A DNA stretch of 64,000 bases from Chrysopilus asiliformis (lineage: Eukaryota; Arthropoda; Insecta; Diptera; Rhagionidae), in NCBI GenBank assembly GCA_964034945.1, contig OZ035963.1:3693828-3757827 (forward strand), given 5' to 3'. Below, piece after piece: positions 11,181 to 22,900 of this stretch; position 1 is the first letter of the stretch; each line of letters starts with the position of its first letter. The translations under genes were made by a program, and so were the position numbers. The notes below the pieces were generated by a model that saw only the letters and a list, made by a program, of their open reading frames with translations, did not search any database and was not told the origin of the DNA.

Positions 11181-12260
11181 AAATTGCTAGAAATTATTTT
11201 ATTTGGGGGGAAGAACGGGGGACAAAATAAATTGTTCAAATTGTGTGTCATCTCAAGCATTATTTATGCCAATCGTTACGTTCGCGATTGACAGAAATGC
11301 TGCTAATTTGGATTAAACCAGTGGCAAGCTGTTGATGGCTTTCGGAACAGACTTTAAAATTTGCTTCCTTTGCGCTGATAATTTCGCGACCTTTTCTGGG
11401 CCTTAAAAGGTTTTTCCGCTAAAAACTTAAAACAAAACACGTTAGTTTAAATTTGATTGTTGAGACAATTATCGCAGGCACAGAAATATCTATGGATAAA
11501 ATTTCATAATTTTAAAAACAAGCATTCAAAAATAAGTATAGGTGCTATTAACTCGTATCTTTTTATCTATCTATCTATCTATCGTTTCATATTGTTGTGT
11601 AAATCTACTATGTGTAGTTACACTTCTAACTTTGATTAAGTGTAAACATATACTTTCGGTGTTAACCTCTCTGACTGGCCATTTGTCATTGTCCTGGCGA
11701 CTGGAAGGTTGAAATGTTAAGTCGTAAATTTCCGTTCTCCTCCAGCCGCTGGATTTTAGATCAGGAATGTCGAATATCCTTTCAACTGCTGGGAAATGGT
11801 GACTGAGAAGAGGATGTTTTTCCAACATACGGCTTTTGTCGTCAGCGTTGTTGGTTGTCGTGTAAATTCCAAGCTCTTCACTTTCCAAAGCCTTTGGAAA
11901 TATCCAAATCTAGCCTACGAAATCTACAGGCCAGACAGGGAGATGAGGCAATCAACACCCCCAATTATACCACACTTCGTTGTCCTGGCTTCATTGTTGG
12001 TGGATGTTGTTGATATTGTGTTCCTGCATGGATTTGCTCTAGTCTATTTCTTCCATAAACTCTAGTTTGGTATCCTGTCAACTTTGGCTGACTTTCTACT
12101 AGCGATATCCTTCTCTATACGAGGTTAGGACGAAAAGTTTCTAGTATGCCCAGAAAAATCTAGGGTTTGTGAAAAAATATATTTGTTTTCGCGGTATTTT
12201 CCCATCACAAACCGTAATAGAAAATTTCACATTGATCAGTCAAGTTGTTTTCTGGTTACA
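11181..12260. other. Non-coding stretch with a TCTA microsatellite
   Basis: A (TCTA)n run lies at about 11564-11584. The block 11650-12110 is less AT-rich than its neighbours and has open frames on both strands (minus 11571-11888, plus 11796-12065). Neither looks like a known protein, and the minus frame lacks an ATG at its start. A weak copy of the ATTTATGTCAAC element is at 11256-11303. Confidence 0.45.
11256..11303. repeat. Small palindromic element, diverged copy
   Basis: AGCATTATTTATGCCAATCG ... CGATTGACAGAAATGCTGCT has the same plan as the element at 7897-7977: inverted arms around a TTACGTT centre. Confidence 0.5.
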
Positions 12261-12261
12261 G

Positions 12262-12409
12262 GCTGTCCAAAAAAAACATGACACTTTTAGGGTGAAGGAA
12301 AGAAGAAAGTTTGGCGGCAAGGTGACAACGGAATTAAATTCCACAAAAAAAAACAAGATGTGGGGGGAATTATAAAGGCGAAAATTAGCGTGACTTGTTT
12401 TGTTGGCAG
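12262..12409 (+). mobile_element. TACGTCAC-family MITE, diverged copy
   Basis: Left end GCTGTCCAAAAAAAACATGA, then CAC; right end GCGAAAATTAGCGTGACTTG, then TTTTGTTGGCAG. A G-rich middle with AATTAAATTCCACAAAAAAA replaces the family's AAACTCCATACAAAAAAA. Confidence 0.55.
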
Positions 12410-14433
12410 TCTCTTAAAACTATTGAAAGCAACTGACGTTTTCGAGAATATAAAAATAAAGTAAAATCTCAGTGAACATCACAACCTTTCTTTCGACGCT
12501 TCCAATAACTCTATCTTTAAAGTGAATCAATCGATTGCACTTTTATCATCTACAGAAAGGGGCTCCATGAAAATTGGGAAAAGATATTTTAAAAATATCT
12601 CAAAAATCACATGTTTTTCATGCGAGCCCTTCAACTTTTTAGGCGACCCCCGAATAGTGCAACTTTCAGCGTTTATATGGAAAAGATTTGGTCCTCCATC
12701 AAGACATGGTAATGCTATGGTATTACCAACCCCCCTCGATTGTAGCCACATCATCCTATCGCCCTAAAGATGAAACGTTTTTCGTCTGTTCCAATAACAT
12801 CATACCCGTCCCCTCCTTATTTCGGATGGATGCCGGATTCTGCTATTTACCAAAGTGTAAAGTGCTGAGATTTCTAAATTCCAACTAATGGTTATTCATT
12901 GTTGAGACTTTCGTTGGGATCATTTGTATTTTGGGGGTTGTTTGTGCACCCTTAACATATGTACGAAATATATTTGCTTGATGAGTCTGTCGTAGAAAAG
13001 GTGTTGAGATTAGATCCATAGTGCGGATGGGGTTGGAATTGGGTTTGGCCTTCGTTTGGTCAACAGAACTAAACTGATGATTTTTAGTGTAGCTGTGCAT
13101 CCCTTATATAGGAGTATTTTCCAATTTCGGCACCCTACGATCGGGGTTGTGTTTTGCCATACTTTACATTTGTTGATGTCAGTGGCTTAAGGTTTCATTT
13201 TCGGTTTCATTTCGGTTTCGTTTCATTTTCCCCGCCAGAGTTTATTCTATTTTATTTATTTCGGATTCTTTTTTTTTTTTGGGAGAACAAACAGCTTGGC
13301 ATTGGCTTTGAATAACAACAAGTTTCCATTGCCACGTTTCACCCTTGCGCACACGGCCAACATGTTTTTACCCAAAGGGTGGTTGGTGGTCGAAGACATT
13401 TGTACAAACAGGTGCCCTTTTCTTTGTGGCGGGAAATTACCACTTATAAACGCTTTCACACCTGCGATAAATCATTGACCTCGTTCGCTCATTCGTTGGC
13501 TGATTTCGTACACTTTTCTTGTTTCCCTCACCCGCCTTACAACTCAACATTTCACATCTATCTATCTATCTATCTGGATGCTTTTTGTTGTTGTTTGCCC
13601 CCAATAACCCGGCCAAGGGTATGCCATAGGGGCGAGACGATTGGATGGTGGAGGTTAAATGGGGTTTTGTAAGTACTCGACGTGTATAAGATAGATAGCC
13701 CAAGGGTATAAAGCCACAAGGAATACTCTACACATTTTTCATGAATGTTAAATCAAGTCAGCACTTGGTATTTTCTTCTAAGGTAAAAGGCAAAAAGTAA
13801 AGTAAAAAAATGAAGAAGAAAAAAAAAACATTCACCACAGCAAAAACAAAAACAACTGGGAAAAATGAATAAATAAAAAATTCCAAGAGGAAAAAGCTGA
13901 TTGTGTGTTAATCTTTGATGGAATTTTAGATTTGTGGAGTTAAAGGAAGAGAATTTTCCTTTTAAAGGATTACAGAAGAGGTTATAAGCTAAAGGAGGTT
14001 AATTAAATCGAAAGAGAAAGAAATCTTTCTACCTTCACACATTTCTTTCTGTGTCATATCATTTTTCTTTTCTTTTTTCAAATTATTTTTGCTTTGAAAT
14101 CATGAACAGGAATTACTTTCGAGGTTTGTGGGAATTTGTCATCAGAATTGATTTGATTTTCGTTATTTTTTGAGAGAGAAAATCAAAATCGCAATGATTT
14201 TTTTATATGATTTTTTTTATGAAATTTAAGAAAGACGGTTTTAAAAATTGACCACAACTCCGAACCGATTGATTTACCTCAGTTGACCATTCTCTAGTTT
14301 ATTGTCCCACCATTTTATGTCAAACCTCAATGTTTTACAACCAAAAACAATGTTTGATTTGAGGTTTGAGGTAATTTAATGATTTTTTTTAGCCGGAGGA
14401 GTTTGAGTTGGAATTAGACCTTCCAGACTTTCA
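12410..14433. other. Non-coding stretch with a TCTA microsatellite
   Basis: (TCTA)n at about 13554-13575. A TATAAAG at 13707 has an AAG|GTAAAA donor-like site about 75 bp downstream, but the exon that would result is not convincing. No gene recognised. Confidence 0.5.
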
Positions 14434-14456
14434 GGAGTCGGAGTCGGAGTCGGATA
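14434..14456. repeat. GGAGTC hexanucleotide repeat
   Basis: About three and a half copies of GGAGTC, with imperfect echoes (GGAGTCGAAGTC) to about 14480. Confidence 0.8.
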
Positions 14457-14589
14457 TTCCAAAATTTCAGGAGTCGAAGTCACAGTCGAAGGTTGAGCTA
14501 CCGACTCCACAGCCGGTCTTTAATACCACAAACCGTTTTCGAGGAAATTTAAGAAAATAATTTGATATTGCTTTTTTTCCTCTTCGACG

Positions 14590-14752
14590 CTATAACTTGT
14601 TTCGAGTCTCGGCCTGTCCCAATATCTCGGACAAGAAGTTCCGATCGCGTACCGATATCTCCAGTTTTTTTTGCCTCAATTTTCTGCGCGTCCTGATCAA
14701 TAACGTCTTGCCATCTGAAGTTAGATCTCCCTCGTCGATTTAATGTTGCATA
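14590..14752 (-). pseudogene. LINE ORF2 C-terminal tail, frameshifted
   Basis: Read on the minus strand, one frame gives TLNRRGRSNFRWQDVIDQD and then AQKIEAKK. RRGR-x3-RW-x-D-x3-D is the conserved motif near the C-terminus of many non-LTR retrotransposon reverse transcriptases (commonly RGRPKxRWxDxxxxD). After a run of A residues (plus strand 14668-14675) the family-like reading moves to another frame, ISVRDRNFLSEILGQAETRN, and ends at a stop complementary to 14590-14592. That second block resembles the usual 'DR..W..ILGQAKTRN' finish. The A-run is the likely site of the frameshift. Upstream ORF2 is absent, as in a 5'-truncated copy. The clade cannot be assigned. Confidence 0.6.
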
Positions 14753-14818
14753 GGAGTTTAAATTTAGTAAGAATGTGATGTTCTAATTCTAGTGTTTTTG
14801 AACTTTTCTCTGTTTAAT

Positions 14819-14947
14819 GCAATTGTGACAAGCCTGCAATTGTGACAAGCCTGCAATTGTGACAAGCCTGCAATTGTGACAAGCCTGCAATTGTGACAAG
14901 CCTGGAATTGTGACAAGCCTGCAATTGTGACAAGCCTGCAATTGTGA
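14819..14947. repeat. 17-bp tandem repeat, 8 copies
   Basis: Unit GCAATTGTGACAAGCCT. The AATTGTGA landmarks fall every 17 bp from 14821 to 14940. One unit has G in place of C (GGAATTGTG), and the last is cut after TTGTGA. Otherwise identical, so the array is young or homogenised. It begins about 65 bp past the LINE remnant. Confidence 0.95.
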
Positions 14948-17900
14948 TTGATGAAATAACATCAAGTTGGGTAGACGATGTATCTAAAATTCCAGGCATT
15001 GTTGCTTTTTAAAATACTTCTTTAGTAATATTTTTGAAGGTCTTTTGCTAACTTTAAAAAAAATCATTAAAAATTTCCACTTTTTTCGTTAGATTCTTTT
15101 GCTATTTATAAATTGTATGATAAGAAACATCCCTCGCAGTTTCCATAATTTAGTTCTATTTAAGAAAGTTTTTCCATATTTAAGTAAATTAAAATTAAAG
15201 CTATATATAATAGAGTGACTATAATCTTTCATGCTGTTGTCAGATTGTAATACAACATCCAGAATTGCCAGATAGGAACAAAATCTTGATGCTAAAAATA
15301 ACAAATTTGATATCTTGTCCAACTTCTCGTATTTCTCGTTGACAAATTGTCGAATCAAGTTATTTTGATAAAGAAAATTAATTTCAGTTATTACTGTGAG
15401 TGGCGGTTGCGGAAGGTTGGGACGGATAATTTGGGGAAATGATATTTTTAATTATATTTATCGAAGTTTGTTAAAAACGTTCAACTTTTTCGCAACATAG
15501 ATAGCCCATCACTAGCGAGCGCTTTTCATTCTTTCGAATGGAAGATCCTTTTAGCTTGGGATTGCCTCCATTTCATTCCCGGCATCCACTAAAATATCAT
15601 GAGATGAGCATAAAAAATACACTTTATCGATTTTATTTTACTTTTCTTGAAAATGGAAAAGTATCATGGAATGATAAATTGCTACGAAACAATCCAATTA
15701 GAAGCGAATAACTTTCTCCTTCACAAAACTTCAATTATCTTTTAAGGATAATTAGCATAACAACGTCCTCAAGGAGTTTTAGTTGAACGTAAAAACGAGA
15801 CAAAAAAAAATTCCCTCGAATGTGAGTCACAGGATCCATCATTGAGTGACTACTACCGTCAAGGGCGTGGGAGAGAGAGGGGGGGGGGGGGGGCGGTGAA
15901 AAAACTTATAGAAGATGGGAAAAACAATACGGCAACAAAAAAGGTTGAATATAGAAGTCCCTTTTCCTATGAATTTCTACGTGCATTTGAACAACATTTC
16001 ACCGAATAAAAGAAAAAGAGACAGAATTTTCCTGGGCGCTAGGTTAAAGAAGATAAAACGAATCATTTATCACTGAAGTACCGTGTCTTTGATAAATGGT
16101 TCGTTTTCTTATAAACATTTTGTTAATTTTTTATATTTTTCTATTTGGTCCATTTGAAGCAATTTACCCGGAATCAGCTTAAACATTTTCTCAAGTGTGG
16201 CAACAACATTGCAAATTACTAGGGTCTTAATTGCTGTTAACCAATGTCGAGGTTTTTTTTTCTATTAAACGCCTTTGTGGGAAGAGTTTTATAATATTTT
16301 TTAAAAAATTTTCCTTATTTGAAAAATTAAGACTTTTCAAAAGCATTCTTGATAACCAACATTTGTAGGGTTTTGTGGTTTTTTTCCTAGCTTTTATTGT
16401 AATCCGTTGCATGCGTTGTGAAGTTTTAAGTGGGAATTACAATTTCCTGGCACCAACAGTGACCATGGCAAGGACAGCAAAATGATTTCATTGGTTGATA
16501 GTCCCTCTGACGTCATAGTCGCAGCGAAAAAAATCTTGCTATTGTGTTTATCTCTTCTCCTAATGTCTTCGCTGCGCAGAATTTTCGACAGCATTGCAAT
16601 AAATTGCAATAAAACAGTATCCGATTTAAAACTGTTATTAAGATTGATTTTCGCCTCTTTTTATTAATCATCGAATCAACGTCAAAAACCATCTGATATC
16701 GTCTGGCATGCATGATTTTTCAGCATTTCTTCAATATATGCCATGTGAGTAATATAATAAAATCCAATTATTTATAGATTCGTTAACGAAAAGTATATCG
16801 TAAAATTAACTTTCGAAATTGTCACACATAAATTGATTACGCACTTAATTCCGGAGTAAGTCGAGGGGACTCCATAAAACGACCATAAAAATTCCATTTG
16901 CCATAAACCACTGCATATATGTAGTCGTATGTAACACCATTTTGCAGTCAACACCAAAGAGTGGAAAACACCGTCGACAATCGTGACTTTTGTATCGGTT
17001 CTCTATCAGCCTTAAGGCGGGGTTCGAGGGGCAACAGAGGTATAAAATTGAAACAACAAGAAAAGATGACTTTCTTTCAAGTAAAATACAGTTTCAGCAA
17101 TAGAATTGCAGCTCAACTCTATAGAAACAACATGGCATTAAAGCGATTTCATCTATCCTGGAAATCCCGGACAGGGAAGCTGTGGGGCCGGCGCGGTGCA
17201 TTTGATATTTGATAGAACATTCTTGAGCCAACATAAAACGATATAGAAAGATTTGCAGCTAAAACTCATATACCCTAAGCCCCCCATTCGCCCTCATGAG
17301 ATCCTGGTGCTCTGATTCCTGGAATTTTTGCAGTTTTGCACCGACAACATGAAGTAGGAGTGATCCTGGACTGGACTAGTCTGGTTTTACTCCTAAACCC
17401 ACTAATTCATAGGACGTTGTAAATTTTCTCTCTATCATTAAATTCGCTGCATGGGACTGGCCCAGAGTGGTCTGGATAGGGGGTGGTGGGCAATGGTTTT
17501 TGTTTTTTCCACGTCCTTAAATGCATGACCATTCAATATACGGCGACAGTTGTAAATGGACAGAATGTAAAGAGCTGTCGGGAATTATCCTTGCTGTTTA
17601 CGGTCTCGCCTGTAATGTCCTTTTTCACATACTTGCACACATGAGTCATTATTTGGATTTTAGATACGTCGAATGCTATAAAATTTAATCTTACTTAATT
17701 TTATGAGGTAAACGTTTCCTGGTGACGTTTACTATTGACTTGTTTGCAGAGTGTATAAGAAAAGTCGTAAAAGAAATTTTTCAGAACTTAAACAATCATG
17801 AATTATCGATGAGGTTTTAATTCAAATTCATATGTGAAGTATTTTCAGTTGTTTTAGATATTGTGGAATTTTTATTATATATTTTGACCCATCGTCACTG

Positions 17901-18640
17901 GGTTTAAGTATTTTGCATACGTTTTTTCAAATTTAAAAAAAAAAAAAACGTAAGCAAAATTTTTTTTTGGTTAGATTGCTATCACGAGCTCTGTTGTTGA
18001 TGGGTTGCAACGCACAAAACCTTACAGATGTCGTAATTCATCCATGGTTCGCAATCCATGTAAAACTGTAGGTGCGAAGCAGGGAAGAAATTGTTATGAA
18101 ACCTCAATTGAGGAGGTCCAGATTTAGAAATTCCAAAAAAATCAGAAATCAAGACCTTCGTAAGTGATAGGAACTTTTGTTTTGGAAAATTCTTTAGCCG
18201 GAGGTGACCCAAATGGCGACTTTTAAAAAATGTCAAATTTGTTTTTCGCGCTTTTCTCTGAAACTCTTCGTTTTTCAGTAGTATTATGTATGACAAAAGT
18301 TGGAGACATTAAAATTTTCCACACTATTGTCTTCCACTAGAGATATACCGTTACTTAAAAGAAATAGTTTTGCTGATTATGTCGAAAACTTTTTATATTC
18401 AATCTAAATCCAAAAAAAAACTATAAATTTTCTCAGCCTTAATTCTTAATTTCTAAGAATTCTATTTGCAGAAAAAGAATATTTTAACGATTATTATTAT
18501 TCAAGTCGACACATTTTCTACTTAAATTCAATTTAAAAAAAACTTGGTTAATTGACTTTTATTATTCAATTCATTTAAAAATATAAGCGTGGACTTTGAG
18601 ATTTACTTATCCATATCACGTCGACTGGAATCCCTTTATG
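14948..18640. other. Non-coding stretch
   Basis: A 15-G run lies at 15879-15893 after GAGAGAGA. The segment 17990-18050 (CTGTTGTTGATGGGTTGCAA) has a diverged partner at about 54416-54455, hinting at another interspersed repeat. No gene recognised. Confidence 0.5.
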
Positions 18641-18712
18641 GCCCCATCAGACTTCCCACTTGGCAGCGCCATGCTGAACATTTTGCCCGTTTAAATTGCG
18701 CCTGTACAGGAC

Positions 18713-18791
18713 TATAAAAGCTTGGAATTCACACTGCCATACCATCAGGCGCCATACCGCGCGCCAAGCCACGGCATTTCGAAAGGTAAGT
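18713..18791 (+). promoter_or_regulatory. Orphan TATA promoter with short first exon and splice donor
   Basis: TATAAAAG sits at 18713-18720. An arthropod-type initiator core TCAG follows at 18745-18748, placing its A at +1 (18747) and the TATA at -34, the same spacing as in the cuticle gene of this window. The inferred exon (18747-18785) has no ATG and ends GAAAG|GTAAGT, a consensus splice donor. The region 18600-18785 is visibly less AT-rich than its flanks. This is the layout of an insect gene with a non-coding first exon. A pyrimidine-rich acceptor directly before an ATG lies at 20065, but the peptide it would open is not recognised, so the downstream exons are unknown. Confidence 0.4.
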
Positions 18792-19127
18792 CAGGTAAGG
18801 CATTTTCTATCTACCTATAAAAGTGATTTAAATTCATGTTCAGAAAGAAACGATGGAATAAAATGTTAGGAAAAAATTAACTGCTCCGGAAAATTTCTTT
18901 GATTGTACTCTGGGGAGGTGAATTTACAATCGCTTTGGAACTTTTTTTTTTGCTAATATCAATGGAATTTGTCTTTTGGAAATTCTTTTTTATTTCAATT
19001 TTCATTTGTACATATTTGATGATAATAAAATACCATTTTTTCCAATTTTTTTCTGTAAATTTTTAATTATGAAAACCAAGAATGGACAAAAAGGCTAGTA
19101 TGTTTTTGGAATTCCTTGTACGACTTT

Positions 19128-19248
19128 TTCTCTCTCTCCATATCATCTTCTGTCCTTCTGCTACTCTGACCATCTCTTCTTCCTTTCACCTTCTCCGTTT
19201 TATTTCTCTTTCCTTTTCTCTATTTCTTTCTCGTTCTTTCTCTTGCTT
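19128..19248 (+). repeat. Polypyrimidine-rich tract
   Basis: About 120 bp of mostly C and T on the plus strand (CTCTCTCTCC..., TTTCTCTTTCCTTTTCTC). The 64-residue plus-strand frame here is a by-product of the composition (L, S, F-rich). Confidence 0.75.
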
Positions 19249-19605
19249 TCAATACGATAGCTCAAGAACGACTTGAGCTAAAACCTTATAACAGATGCGT
19301 CTGTAAAGCAATTTCCAAGCAGAATTTCATTTTTAACTTTTTTATTAGAACCTCGTTTATTGTAAAGACATTTATTGCCATTACACTAATATATCTAATT
19401 TTCGCGGCAATATTTTCTAATTTTGGATTTTTAAACTTTAATATATTTGCATAGATTTAATCTCCACTAGAAAAAACTGCAGTTTATTAAAAGTTCGTAC
19501 TTGATTTATGGAAGCACCCCTACTTCGTTGCATTACCAGAAATTGCCACAGCCACATGAAAGTAACGAGAATGTGCCCTTCGTGGTGGGTTGTCCGATTT
19601 CGTCG

Positions 19606-19941
19606 TCATATCATCCAATAATAACTGATATTCCTAAACATCCCTGTACCAGTCATCAGCCGCCCTGAATTGACTTGAAAATATTTCACCATACCCGCGT
19701 GTACATCGGACTGTATTTCGTCCTTCTTCTCATTCGAATGGGCTCGATGATGTATTAAACTGGGTGTAGTTTTTTTTTGCGTGTTGATACTGTCAGGGGT
19801 GTCTGATTTTGCACCCCATAAAATCACACCCATAGATAATTTGTAGTCATAAACAACTTTCTGTACCTCGGCCTCGCTTAAATTCCTTGCTTTTTTTATT
19901 TTTTTATCAGGCCATTTTCCCTCATCGTTTTTTTGAACCAT
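19606..19941 (-). CDS. Unrecognised 111-residue open frame
   Basis: Starts with a true ATG (complement of 19939-19941) and runs 111 codons to a stop. The product is hydrophilic with a mixed composition: a Lys-rich start (KWPDKKIKKARN), a stretch resembling an amphipathic helix (SEAEVQKVVYDYKL) and no signal peptide or membrane segment. The mixture looks more protein-like than other frames in this AT-rich DNA. I recognise no family, no promoter, and no splice acceptor before the ATG. It may be chance, or a remnant of a mobile element. Confidence 0.18.
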   Translation of the reverse strand: MVQKNDEGKWPDKKIKKARNLSEAEVQKVVYDYKLSMGVILWGAKSDTPDSINTQKKTTPSLIHHRAHSNEKKDEIQSDVHAGMVKYFQVNSGRLMTGTGMFRNISYYWMI

Positions 19942-22900
19942 TTGCAGAAATAGAAAAATTGGGGTGGCTTCTTGTGTTTCATAAAAAATTCAATATTTTC
20001 AATTTGTAACAGGCTAGACATCATTTTTTTCCCTATACTTGCATAAACCAATCTCTTCCTTGTAGATGGCTAATAGCGTTTCCATAGCCCACTCAAATCT
20101 TAAAGGTGTAGTAGCTCATGAGGGATGCCTCAATGATTGTGTCCCCTCATTGAACAAGTGCACTTCTGGTCCCTTTTTTTTGGTGGGACATTGGTTCTGG
20201 ATAATTTGCTGTTTTTTTGTATTACAGAGAAGGGAGTTTGGATTTATTACATTCACAAAAAATCCATGTTTTCGAAGATTTTACGACTTTTCCCCGTTTC
20301 ATTGGTTATTAGAAAATTATTTATAAGGTGATCAATTGAGGGCAAAGAGGAAGAAAGGTCAAAATTGGCTCTAAGTGAAACAAATTGCAGTGCAAAATGA
20401 TTTTTATCTAAATTAATGGTTTTCAATTCGATTTCGATAAAGGCAGATGCTGTGTGAGTCGGTAATCAAAAGTTTTACCGTATTTTAGATAGATTTTCAA
20501 TAATAATAAATTAAATTGGAAAAACTTTTTGAAAAAATCGTAAAATTTCGGAGTAGAAAATTCGTTTAAAACAAGAATTTAATATCAGTTTTCATGAAAA
20601 ACCCGTCAACATTTTAGGCCTCGACATTAAAAGCGATTTTTTTCATGGCTACCATTAAAATGACACTTGCAGACATATTTTTTCCAAGCATTTTTATTGA
20701 CATCAGAAAAATTCTGACAAATGCTGTCTCCACCAAACATTTCAATGGCAGGTCATGAAAAAAATCGCAATTTATGTCTAATTTCATAATTCTAAACACT
20801 TTAGTGTAATTTTTTCTCTTTTAATTTTACATTTTGTAAAACAAAATATGAGATTTCCCATAGGAGAAAAATATCCTGAAACAATTTTAAATATTGAAAC
20901 AGGAAAAAATACTCTGCTGTCGTCGTTTGGCAAATTCAATAAATTTTTATTTGCTTAGATTACTCGTACGTAATGCAGTTATGAATATGAGGAAAATTTT
21001 TATGTTTTTCCTAGCTAACTAAAAAAACATCTGCAACACCCACAAAGAATATAAATTGCTGCTCCTTTGAGCATGCCGCTATCTGTATTTGTGTTTGTGT
21101 TGATGAATGGAATTTTTCTTTCACAGATTCGGAATAACTTTCCTCCCCTTTCTCCATATTAATGAAAATTTGATACACATTTTTGGCAATTTCTCAAAAT
21201 TTGAAGCCGTTCTAATCAAAGATGTATTAGATTTGGATGAAATCTTGAAGCACAGATTTTTTTTTATTTGCCAGATATATGTTGTGTTTTATGTTATGCT
21301 GATTGTATTATAGCTCGACAGCTTCGAGGCAATTCGATTTTTATGCTCTTCATGTTTTTCCCCTTTACAGTATCGAAGTTAAGGGTGAACATGGGAACAG
21401 TTTTCGAGTTGAATGCATTTTTTGGCAGGGACCGTGACTGTAGGATTCGCTTTTTAGAAAAAAATATGTAAGGGGAGGATTTTTGGGGGGTATTTTGAAC
21501 CATTGGGGTGGTACGGATGATGTTTTTATTATTGAATGTTCATAAAAAATTGTGTCCGTTAGTTGGTTATTTGTTTTTGAAGCCAACTTTATTTGCTTTG
21601 CGAAAGTTTCACAATTCTGTGGAAAGTTTCACAAGAATTTCGGCTGCTCGATTTAATTCGAGCTTATGTTTTAACAGCTTCAAATTTAAATTTAAAAATT
21701 ATATCCTGCTTTTTAAATTTTAATAATCTCACAATTTTTACCGATTTAGTTTAATTGACAACAAAAATTCAAGAATTTCGAATACAATATTTAAAACACC
21801 GCTATTGGAATGCAATGCACTGCAATTGGAAAAAATATCTACCCCTTGAGTTGAAATACGCGATTATATTTCCTATATTTTTATACTTTTCTACAGATAA
21901 CAGAATAAGTGTTCATCTTCTGCAATATATTTCTTACCCGTTAGATTCATATTCAAAAAAAAACCCCCCTTACTTTCCGCCTTGGATAACAAAAAAAAAA
22001 GTTTTTCGTCGTTCGAATTTAATACAAATTTACAAACAACAACAACACAATTTACATGGAAAAAAACGTCAGTCGTGCCAGGGCTGTGGACAAAAGGGTA
22101 AGAATTTAAGAGTTCAATGCAGGAGGGTAGTAGCACTACAAGAAAAAACGGAACAGTTCAGGAGGGGTAGATAAGCAGTTTTGGATTTGTGACTATAGAA
22201 ACATCTAAATGCCTTCATATATACATAGAGTGGAGGTAAGGATTTTATATGGAACGGATTTATGAAACGAAAGGCACAAGTACCTTTATCTACCTAACAT
22301 TATTAAGGCGAATGACGTTGCCAGAAATCAATAAAAATCCCCAATAAGAGAATATTGAATACTTACTTAAAGAAAGGTAAAAGAAAAAAATTTAATAAAG
22401 CATATTGATGGGGTGGATTCTTATTTATTTCCATATGTCGCATAGTTTAGTTGTACTGTATGAAGATATGAAATAATATTGTATAAATTTCAAATTAAGT
22501 TCAAGTGGAATTTTGATATATTTATAGCAAAATTATTTTTATTTTGTTATTGGAAATTTGTCATATTTTGGTTGAGTTTTTTTTTCTTACTAAGGTTAAT
22601 AAAAATAGTATTACATTAGATTTCTTATTTGATTAATTTGGATATGAAAAACGTCTTAAAAACTGGGAAAATGAAAATTTTTTTTCAAGAAATCAGTGAA
22701 AGTTTTACTCGGCTGAGAAAACTTCTTTGAAAAATCTTTACGATATGAAAACAGGTTTTCCAAAAAACATATCCCTCAAAAAATAAATCAGAACATTTTA
22801 TTTATGGAATTTAATGCAACTTTCTAAAATAAAAAAGTCAATATAAACAAACATGCAAGCAAGGCCATAGTTGTGTGATTTCCCATTTTTCCATCCACAG

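Noticed and set aside
13707..13790. TATAAAG followed by an ATG and an AAG|GTAAAA donor
   Set aside because: The initiator would coincide with the ATG, leaving no 5' UTR, and the donor is weak.
14819..14947. CRISPR-like regular repeat
   Set aside because: The 17-bp units are directly adjacent with no unique spacers, and the genome is eukaryotic.
17982..18296. A 104-codon minus-strand frame
   Set aside because: Part of its sequence recurs in diverged form near 54.4 kb, so it is more likely a repeat than a gene.
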